This document shows positions 26,482 to 32,865 of a stretch of 64,000 nucleotides of DNA, one piece after another. A program made the position numbers and the translations under genes. The stretch is taken from contig CAVUKZ010000004.1 in the NCBI GenBank assembly GCA_963742205.1, positions 310,001-374,000 of the forward strand. The letters are read 5' to 3'. A model generated the notes under the pieces. It was given only the letters and a program-made list of their open reading frames with translations. It searched no databases and had not been told where the DNA came from. Positions within the stretch are counted from its first letter, which is position 1, and every line of letters starts with the position of its first letter. This DNA is from WHSW01 sp963742205 (GTDB taxonomy: Bacteria; Actinomycetota; Thermoleophilia; Solirubrobacterales; 70-9).

Positions 26482-28163
26482 AGCCGGGCGAGACGCGCTT
26501 CATCTTCGTCACCGGAGGGGTCGTTTCCTCGCTCGGCAAGGGCATCGCCGCGTCCTCGATCGGGCGCCTGCTGGTCAGCCGTGGCTTCCGGGTCCAGCTG
26601 CAGAAGTTCGACCCCTACATCAACATCGACCCGGGGACGATGAGCCCGTTCCAGCACGGCGAGGTCTTCGTCACCGAGGACGGCGCCGAGACCGATCTGG
26701 ACCTCGGTCACTACGAGCGCTTCACGGACGAGAACACGTCTCGGTCCTCCAACGTCACCGCCGGCGCCGTCTACAACTCGGTCATCCGGCGCGAGCGGCG
26801 CGGCGATTACCTCGGCGCCACCGTGCAGGTGATCCCGCACATCACCGACGAGATCAAGCAGCGCATCCTCATCGTCGCCGAGAGCCAGGCGGTCGACTTC
26901 GTGATCACCGAGATCGGCGGAACCGTCGGCGACATCGAGTCGCTGCCGTTCCTCGAGGCGATCCGCCAGCTGTATTCCGAGCTGGGGCCGAAGCGCTGCA
27001 TGTTCCTGCACCTGACGCTGGTCCCGTACATCGGTCACGCCGGCGAGCTGAAGACGAAGCCCACCCAGCACTCGGTCAACGAGCTGCGCCGGATCGGGAT
27101 CCAGCCGCACGCCCTCATCTGCCGCTCCGAGAAGGGGCTCGACCGGGAGATCCGGCAAAAGATCGCGCTCTTCGCCTCGATCCACGAGGACGCCGTGCTC
27201 TCGGCGCGCGACGTCGACAACATCTACAAGGTCCCGCTGGTGATGCGGGCCGACGGCGCCGACGACCTCGTCCTCGACCACTTCGGCGTCGAGGCCCCGG
27301 CCCCCGAGCTCGGGGAGTGGGAGGAGCTGATCCGCCGCGCCGACGCGTGCGAGGGCACAACGCGGATCGCGCTCGTCGGCAAGTACGTGCAGCTCGCCGA
27401 CGCCTACAAGTCCGTGATCGAGGCGCTCACCCACGGCGGCTACCACCACGGCACCAACGTCGACGTCCAGCTTGTCGACTCCGAGGACTTCGACCCCGAG
27501 GAGATCGCGCAGTGGGCCGACGGGATCCTGATTCCCGGCGGCTTCGGCGAGCGCGGCATCGAGGGCAAGATCGAGGCGACCAGGATCGCCCGCGAGCGCG
27601 GCATCCCGTTGCTCGGCATCTGCCTCGGGATGCAGATCGCGGTCGCCGAGTTCGCCCGCCACGTCGTCGGGATGGAGGGCGCCAACTCGACCGAGTTCGA
27701 CCCCGAGACGCCGTACCCCGTCGTCGACCTGCTGCCGGAGCAGAAGGAGGTCTCCGACATGGGCGGGACGATGCGGCTCGGCGCCGACCCGGTGAAGCTC
27801 CACGAGGGCACCCGGGCGCGCGAGATCTTCGGCGAGGCGGTGATCTACAAGCGCCACCGTCACCGCTATGAGGTCAACAACCAGCTGCGTCGCCGGCTCG
27901 AGGACGAGGGCCTCGTCTGCGGGGGCACGTCGCCCGACGAGCGCCTGGTCGAGATCATCGAGCTGCCCGACCATCCGTTCTTCGTCGCCTCGCAGTTCCA
28001 CCCGGAGTTCAACTCCCGCCCGACCCGCCCCGAACCGCTCTTCCGTGAGTTCGTGGGCGCCGCCTCGCGGCTGGCCGCCGAGCGCGGCGCCGGGCCGGCG
28101 ACCGAGGAGACCGAGGTCGAGTCGGGCGGCGTCGAGGACGCCAGGATCCGGCGCGAGGCGTAG
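26478..28163 (+). CDS. pyrG: CTP synthase
   Basis: Makes CTP from UTP, ATP and glutamine. It has 561 residues. The synthase domain (about 1-270) starts TRFIFVTGGVVSSLGKGIAA with the P-loop-like motif and includes KFDPYINIDPGTMSPF and EIGGTVGDIES. The glutaminase domain has the nucleophile Cys in LLGICLGMQ (about 380) and the His/Glu pair in SQFHPEF (about 507). A C-terminal extension of about 30 residues after the glutaminase domain is rich in Glu and Gly. The start overlaps the MraY-like gene. In mycobacteria pyrG directly follows mctB and is followed by the Nudix gene; here the Nudix gene is 9.6 kb away. Confidence 0.97.
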   Translation: MKPGETRFIFVTGGVVSSLGKGIAASSIGRLLVSRGFRVQLQKFDPYINIDPGTMSPFQHGEVFVTEDGAETDLDLGHYERFTDENTSRSSNVTAGAVYNSVIRRERRGDYLGATVQVIPHITDEIKQRILIVAESQAVDFVITEIGGTVGDIESLPFLEAIRQLYSELGPKRCMFLHLTLVPYIGHAGELKTKPTQHSVNELRRIGIQPHALICRSEKGLDREIRQKIALFASIHEDAVLSARDVDNIYKVPLVMRADGADDLVLDHFGVEAPAPELGEWEELIRRADACEGTTRIALVGKYVQLADAYKSVIEALTHGGYHHGTNVDVQLVDSEDFDPEEIAQWADGILIPGGFGERGIEGKIEATRIARERGIPLLGICLGMQIAVAEFARHVVGMEGANSTEFDPETPYPVVDLLPEQKEVSDMGGTMRLGADPVKLHEGTRAREIFGEAVIYKRHRHRYEVNNQLRRRLEDEGLVCGGTSPDERLVEIIELPDHPFFVASQFHPEFNSRPTRPEPLFREFVGAASRLAAERGAGPATEETEVESGGVEDARIRREA

Positions 28164-28186
28164 CCGCTCGCGCCCTTTAGTCGCTG

Positions 28187-28579
28187 ATGAGCGACGGCGA
28201 GCGGGTAATCCGGGGGATCTGGCGGCGCTGGAACGAGGGCGACCGCGCCTGGGACCCGTCGATCGTCGATCCTGAGCTCGAGATCCGCTCGATGCTCACC
28301 GGCCGCACCTATCGCGGACGAGCCGAGGTTGAGCAATGGATGGCGGAGATCGATGAGCAGTTCGAGCAGTGGAAGCTGCTCATCGACGAACTCAAGGAGG
28401 TCGCTCCGGATCGCTTCCTCGTCACGGGCAAGCTCGAGGTTCGCGGACGCCAGAGCGGGGTGGACCTCGACCAGCCGCTGACCTGGCTCGTCGTCCTGCG
28501 GGCGGATCGCATGCTGATGATGGGCGTGGTCTGGGGCCGGAACACCTACGAGGCCGCCAGGGCCGCGCTCGGCGTCTAG
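28187..28579 (+). CDS. SnoaL-like (NTF2-fold) protein
   Basis: 130 residues of the cone-shaped NTF2-like fold: VIRGIWRRWNEGDRAWDPSIVDPELEI at the start, YRGRAEVEQWMAEI near 45, and GRQSGVDLDQPLTWLVVLRADRMLMMGVVW near the end. Members are ligand-binding or isomerase-like proteins with very diverse roles and no assigned reaction here. It lies 23 bp after pyrG and overlaps the end of the convergent metallopeptidase gene by four bases. Confidence 0.75.
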   Translation: MSDGERVIRGIWRRWNEGDRAWDPSIVDPELEIRSMLTGRTYRGRAEVEQWMAEIDEQFEQWKLLIDELKEVAPDRFLVTGKLEVRGRQSGVDLDQPLTWLVVLRADRMLMMGVVWGRNTYEAARAALGV

Positions 28580-29571
28580 ACGCGGCTGGCGCGCACGCGC
28601 TCGTCGACGAACGCCAGCTTGCGCGTCACCGGCTCCGAGAGCACGAACGGGTACACGTCGGAGCGGCCCATCGAGCGGTTGATCGCGTTCAGCGCGTAGG
28701 TGAGCGGCAGCCAGTCGGCGAGCGCCGCCTCGAAGTCCCAGTTCCCGTCGTCGGGGGCCGACTCCAGCCCGCCGCGCGCCGGCGCCTGCGGCCCGTCGAC
28801 GCGCACGCCGTACGCGCCCGCGGTCTGCAACGCGTCGCGAATGTGGAGGTAATGGGCGAAGGTCTCGGCCCAGTCCTCGGCCGGGTGCATGGCGGCGTAG
28901 GCGCTCACGTGGTCCGTCTCCCAGCCCGGCGGGGGACCCTCGGCGTAGTGGCGCTCGAGCGCTGCGGAATAGTCGGCGCGCTCGTCGCCGAAGAGCTCGC
29001 GCGCGCGGGCCAGCGCTGCGTCGTCGCTCGTCAGGATCGGGAAGTAGTAGTGCCCGATCTCGTGGCGCAGGTGGCCGACCACGGTCCGGTACGGCTCGCC
29101 CATCTGCTCTCGCACGGCCACGCGGTGCGAGTCGTCGGACTCGGCGAGGTCGAGCGTGATCACGCCGTCGGCGTGGCCGGTCGTCACCGGCTCCCAGGCG
29201 CTGGAGAGCAGGTCGAAGGCGAGCCCGGAGTCGCCGTTGTCGCGCGGTGAGATCGGGAGCCCGAGCTCGCCGAGCTCGAACAGCAGGCGGCGCTTGGCGT
29301 CCTCCGCGACGCGTAGCTCGCGCAGGCCGAGCTCGTCGCCGTCGGCCGGTCTCGTGCGGGTGAGCGCGCACGAGAAACAGAGCTCGCCCGGCTCCTCGAC
29401 CAGCCAGTTGCAGGCCGCGAGCTCGGCGTTCGCGCACCGGGGCCGGGTCTCGAAGAGGGTCAGCAGCTCCCGCGCCGGCCAGTCGAAGCCCAGCTCGGTG
29501 CCGCAATTGAGGCACGCATCGTTCTCGAAGAAGACCAGCTGGCCACAGTTTCGGCAGGCGAAGGCGCGCAT
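28576..29571 (-). CDS. Putative zinc-binding metallopeptidase (zinc ribbon plus HExxH)
   Basis: 331 residues. The N-terminus is a zinc ribbon (CRNCGQLVFFENDACLNCG, about 6-24) with a further CxxC-like pair near 63-71 (CNW...CFSC). The catalytic helix is LRHEIGHYYF (about 172), a classic HExxH, followed by a Glu/His-rich region (HPAEDWAETFAHYLHIRDAL, about 232) that probably supplies the third ligand. This architecture matches the bacterial putative zinc-binding metallopeptidase family, whose substrates are unknown. A long hairpin separates it from the lyase gene upstream on the same strand. Confidence 0.82.
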   Translation of the reverse strand: MRAFACRNCGQLVFFENDACLNCGTELGFDWPARELLTLFETRPRCANAELAACNWLVEEPGELCFSCALTRTRPADGDELGLRELRVAEDAKRRLLFELGELGLPISPRDNGDSGLAFDLLSSAWEPVTTGHADGVITLDLAESDDSHRVAVREQMGEPYRTVVGHLRHEIGHYYFPILTSDDAALARARELFGDERADYSAALERHYAEGPPPGWETDHVSAYAAMHPAEDWAETFAHYLHIRDALQTAGAYGVRVDGPQAPARGGLESAPDDGNWDFEAALADWLPLTYALNAINRSMGRSDVYPFVLSEPVTRKLAFVDERVRASRV

Positions 29572-29607
29572 CGAGCCGGGCAGGGTAGCGGCGGTCCCGC
29601 CCTCAAC

Positions 29608-29660
29608 CCGCCGAGTGCCATCTCAACCACCCTGGAGGTGGTTCTGATGTCACTCGGCGG
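29608..29660 (-). repeat. Long inverted repeat (24-bp arms) at the 3' end of the lyase gene
   Basis: Arms 29608-29631 and 29637-29660 are 21/24 complementary around the loop CTGGA. The outer ten pairs (CCGCCGAGTG / CACTCGGCGG) and the inner seven (AACCACC / GGTGGTT) are perfect. One arm contains the last codons and stop of the lyase gene. No T-run follows on the minus strand. It may act as a terminator, as an mRNA-stabilising hairpin or as a small REP-like element. Confidence 0.7.
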
Positions 29661-30516
29661 TGTGGGCGCGGGCGAGGATCGCCTCGGCGCGCTTGCGGCT
29701 CGCCTCATCGATCATTTCGCCGTCCAACGAGGCGACTCCCGCCCCCTCCAGCGCCGCGAGCACGGAGCGGGCGCGTTGGATCTCCGCGTCGCCGGGGGTG
29801 AAGAGCTCCTCGAGCGGCGCCACCTGCGCCGGGTGAATCGCCCACTTGCCGTCGTAGCCGAGCGAGCGCGCGCGCTCGGCCGAGCGGCGCAGACCGGGCT
29901 CGTCGTCCACGCGCAGATAGGGGCCGTCGATCGCGGCGAGCCCGGCGGCACGGGCGGCGACCAGCAGGGTGGAGCGGGCAAAGCCCAGCGCCTCGTCGCG
30001 CGCCTCCGGGTCTCCGTCCGGCAGACCGAGCGAGGCGGCGAGGTCGGCGGGGCCGAGGATCAGCGCCTCGAGCCGCTCGCTGGCCATCGCGATGGCGTCG
30101 ATGCCTCGCAGACCGACCGCGGTCTCGATCAGCGCCTGGAGCGCGATCGGGCGGTCCGTGTCCGCCTGGCGCTCGAGCTCATCGAGCCCGGCGTCGATCA
30201 GCCGCAGTTGCTCGGCGTCCTCGACCATCGGCACGACGATCGAGTCGATCCGGTCGCCGGCCCGCGAGACCAGCTCCTCGAGATCGCGCCGAAACCACGG
30301 CGTCCCGACGCCGTTGATGCGCACCGCGACCGAGCTGGGTGTCCAATCGGGCTGCGCAAGCGCGTCGATGAGCGTCTCCCGCGCCTCGTCCTTGCCCTCC
30401 GCGGCGACCGAGTCCTCGAGATCGAGGATGACCTCGTCGACCGCGATCGAGCGCCCCTTCGCGGGCATTCGCGCCGGCGCGGCGGGGACGGAAAGGCAGG
30501 CGCGGCGGGCCCTCAC
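29650..30516 (-). CDS. HpcH/HpaI-CitE family acyl-CoA lyase, candidate methylmalyl-CoA/citramalyl-CoA lyase
   Basis: Mg-dependent C-C lyase of the CitE fold, 288 residues. Landmarks are RRACLSVPAAPARMPAKG at the start, VILDLEDSV (about 35), RINGVGTPW (about 68), the Mg ligand Glu in LQALIETAVGL (about 135), LGPADLAASLG (about 160) and the second metal Asp near YLRVDDEPG (about 200), ending with KWAIHPAQVAPL. Relatives cleave malyl-CoA, methylmalyl-CoA, citramalyl-CoA or citryl-CoA. Context with a MaoC hydratase and an Mct-like isomerase, divergently transcribed next door, favours the methylmalyl/citramalyl-CoA role (inference). The GTG at 30516 gives the family-typical VRARRACLSVP start. Its 3' end lies in a long hairpin. 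Confidence 0.85.
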   Translation of the reverse strand: MRARRACLSVPAAPARMPAKGRSIAVDEVILDLEDSVAAEGKDEARETLIDALAQPDWTPSSVAVRINGVGTPWFRRDLEELVSRAGDRIDSIVVPMVEDAEQLRLIDAGLDELERQADTDRPIALQALIETAVGLRGIDAIAMASERLEALILGPADLAASLGLPDGDPEARDEALGFARSTLLVAARAAGLAAIDGPYLRVDDEPGLRRSAERARSLGYDGKWAIHPAQVAPLEELFTPGDAEIQRARSVLAALEGAGVASLDGEMIDEASRKRAEAILARAHTAE

Positions 30517-30574
30517 GGCGATCCGAGGATACGCTTTGCGGCTTCTACGCCCAGCGATGGAGGAGGAGCTAGGC

Positions 30575-31597
30575 GTGCGCACTCGCGAAAGCGTCTTGGT
30601 GGCCGGGCCGTACTTCGAGGAATTCGAACGCGGCCAGGTGTTCGAGGACGCCCCTGCCCTGACGCTCACCTCGGGGCACGCCGCCGTCCACCAGGCGATC
30701 ACCGGCGATCGGCTGCGCCTGCCGCTCGACGCCGAGCTCAGCAGGGCGGTGACCGGCGCCGAGCAGCCGCTCGCGCACCCGAGCCTGGTCTGCGACGTCG
30801 CGATCGGGCAGTCGACGGGGCCGACCCAGCGAGTGCTCGGCAACCTCTTCTATCGCGGCTTGATCCTGCTCACGCCGGTCCACATCGGCGACACGCTGCG
30901 GACGCGAACCGAGGTCGTGGCGCTGAAGGAGAACTCGCGCCGTCCCGACGCTCCGGCCACGGGCCTCGTCGCGCTGCGGATCACCACCCGCAACCAGCGC
31001 GACGAGCCCGTCCTCGACTTCTGGCGGTGCCCGATGATCCCGCTGCGCGATGGCGCCCCCGAGACCGGCCACGCGGATCGCTTCGACGAGATCCCCGACG
31101 AGCTCGAGCTCGCACGCGTGCTCGCAGCCGCGCCCACGGGGTGGGACTTCGAACCGCTGCGGGCGGTCGCGCCGGGAGAGCGCTTCGCCGACGTCCAGCC
31201 CGGGACCACGTTCGAGGTCGAGGGCCGCGACACGGTGACGGCCGCGCCGGAGCTCGCGCGGCTGACCCTGAACGTCGCCAAGGCGCACACGGACGCCGCG
31301 GGCAGCGTGCACGGGCGGCGCCTCGTCTACGGCGGCCACACGATCTCGATCGCGGCCGCGCACCTCAGCCGGGCGCTGCCGGCGGTCGCGACGATCGTCG
31401 CGTGGCGCGGGTGCGACCACCTGGGACCGGTGTTCGAGGGCGACGTGCTCTCGACCACGGTCGAGGTCGAGGCGACGCATGGCCTCGAGGGAACGGACGC
31501 CGGGCTCTTGGACCTGCGGATGCGGGTGACAGCCGACCGCCGGGAAGGGGAGGGCGTGCCGGTGCTCGATTGGCGCGCGATCGCGGTGATCTGCTGA
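30575..31597 (+). CDS. Double-hotdog MaoC-like hydratase, candidate 2-methylfumaryl-CoA (mesaconyl-C1-CoA) hydratase
   Basis: 340 residues with two hotdog domains: the first about 5-160 (GPYFEEFERGQVFEDA, then YRGLILLTPVHIGDTLR) and the second about 185-340 (GERFADVQPGTTFEVEGRDT, then FEGDVLSTTVEVEATH). Hydratase residues are expected in the C-terminal domain near NVAKAHTDAAGSVHGRRLVYGGH (about 228-250). Length and two-domain layout match mesaconyl-CoA hydratases of Chloroflexus and haloarchaea. GTG at 30575 is preferred over ATG at 30557 because AGGAGGAG (30561-30568) sits at ideal spacing. It is followed by the Mct-like gene after 35 bp and is divergent from the lyase, with a short shared promoter region. 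Confidence 0.78.
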   Translation: MRTRESVLVAGPYFEEFERGQVFEDAPALTLTSGHAAVHQAITGDRLRLPLDAELSRAVTGAEQPLAHPSLVCDVAIGQSTGPTQRVLGNLFYRGLILLTPVHIGDTLRTRTEVVALKENSRRPDAPATGLVALRITTRNQRDEPVLDFWRCPMIPLRDGAPETGHADRFDEIPDELELARVLAAAPTGWDFEPLRAVAPGERFADVQPGTTFEVEGRDTVTAAPELARLTLNVAKAHTDAAGSVHGRRLVYGGHTISIAAAHLSRALPAVATIVAWRGCDHLGPVFEGDVLSTTVEVEATHGLEGTDAGLLDLRMRVTADRREGEGVPVLDWRAIAVIC

Positions 31598-31632
31598 CGA
31601 GTGGCCACGCCACCAACGAGGGAAGGAGCAGC

Positions 31633-32865
31633 GTGAACGGGATCCTGGAGGGCATGCGCGTGATCGAGGGCTCGGCGTACGTCGCCGCGCCGCTCGGCGG
31701 CATGACCCTGGCCCAGATGGGCGCCGACGTCATCCGCTTCGACCCGATCGGGGGCGGTCTCGACCGCACCCGCTGGCCGGTGAACGAGGAGGGCACCAGC
31801 CTCTTCTGGGCGGGCCTCAACAAGGGCAAGCGCTCGATCCAGGTCGATCTGCGTTCCGAACGGGGGCAGGAGGTGCTCACCGAGCTGATCACGGCACCGG
31901 GCCCGGACGGCGGGATCGTGCTCACGAACTTCCCCCTGCGGGGCTGGCTCGACTACGAGCAGCTCGCCGAGCGCCGCCCGGACCTGATCATGGTGAGCAT
32001 CGTCGGCAATCACGACGGCTCGTCGGCGGTGGACTACACCGTCAACCCGTCGACCGGATTCCCGTGGGCGACCGGGCCGCGACACCTCTCGGTGCCCTTC
32101 AACCACCTGCTCCCGGCCTGGGATTCGATCACGGGGACCCTCGCGGCGGCCGGGGTGCTCGCGGCCGAGCGCCACCGGGCGCGCACGGGCAAGGGCCAGC
32201 TGGTGCGGATCGCGCTCTCCGACGTCGCCTTCGCGATGGTCGGCAACCTGGGCAAGATCGCCGAGGCGCAGGTGCTGCAGCGCGAGCGGCGCAAGGACGG
32301 TAACTATCTCTACGGTGCGTTCGGCCGCGACTTTCTGACCAGCGAGGGCCGGCGGATCATGATCGTCGCCCTGACCGGGCGCCAGTGGCGCAGCCTGGTC
32401 GAGGCGACGGAGCTGCACGAGGCGTTCGAGACCCTGGAGAAGCTGATGAACGTGGACCTGAGCAAGGAGGGAGATCGCTTCCGGGCTCGCGAGGTGGTCG
32501 GCGCCGTGCTCAAGCCCTGGACGATCAGCCGCAGCTACGAGGAGATCGCCGCGATCTTCGACGCCCACGACGTCTGCTGGGGTCGCTACCAGACGTTCCG
32601 CGAGCTGGTCCAGGAGGACCCCCGCTGCTCGACGGACAACCCGATGTTCGAGGAGGTTGAGCAGCCCGGGATCGGCACCTACCTGGTGCCCGGCTCGCCG
32701 GTGGATTTCGGCGACGTCGACCGACTGCCGCCGCGCCGCGCCCCGCTACTCGGCGAGCACACGGACGAGGTCCTCTCGGAGCTCCTCGGGCTCGGCGACG
32801 CCGAGATCGGGCGCCTGTACGACCAGGGGGTCGTCGCCGGGCCGGCGGAAGTCGCGGCCGCTTGA
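31633..32865 (+). CDS. mct: CaiB/BaiF-family CoA transferase, probable 2-methylfumaryl-CoA isomerase (mesaconyl-CoA C1-C4 transferase)
   Basis: Class III CoA transferase, 410 residues. Family landmarks are VIEGSAYVAAPLGGMTLAQM (residue 10 on), the ADVIRFDPIGGGLDRTRWP segment (about 32), FWAGLNKGKRSIQVDLRS (about 58), DYTVNPSTGFPWATGP, GNYLYGAFGRDF and EQPGIGTYLVPGSPVDF near the end. The segments PLGGMTLAQMGADVIRFDPI, DYTVNP, GNYLYGAFGRDF and STDNPMF closely match my recollection of Chloroflexus Mct, which moves CoA within mesaconyl-CoA from C1 to C4; length also agrees. General formyl-CoA-transferase-like proteins lack these blocks. GTG follows GGAAGGAG. Its TGA overlaps the TTG of the dikinase gene, so the two are coupled. 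Confidence 0.85.
   Translation: MNGILEGMRVIEGSAYVAAPLGGMTLAQMGADVIRFDPIGGGLDRTRWPVNEEGTSLFWAGLNKGKRSIQVDLRSERGQEVLTELITAPGPDGGIVLTNFPLRGWLDYEQLAERRPDLIMVSIVGNHDGSSAVDYTVNPSTGFPWATGPRHLSVPFNHLLPAWDSITGTLAAAGVLAAERHRARTGKGQLVRIALSDVAFAMVGNLGKIAEAQVLQRERRKDGNYLYGAFGRDFLTSEGRRIMIVALTGRQWRSLVEATELHEAFETLEKLMNVDLSKEGDRFRAREVVGAVLKPWTISRSYEEIAAIFDAHDVCWGRYQTFRELVQEDPRCSTDNPMFEEVEQPGIGTYLVPGSPVDFGDVDRLPPRRAPLLGEHTDEVLSELLGLGDAEIGRLYDQGVVAGPAEVAAA

Noticed and set aside
29650..32865. Reading the lyase, hydratase and CaiB genes as an itaconate-degradation set
   Set aside because: Kept as an alternative only: the CaiB protein has blocks I associate with 2-methylfumaryl-CoA isomerase, whereas the itaconate route uses a CoA transferase that activates itaconate; a tree would decide.
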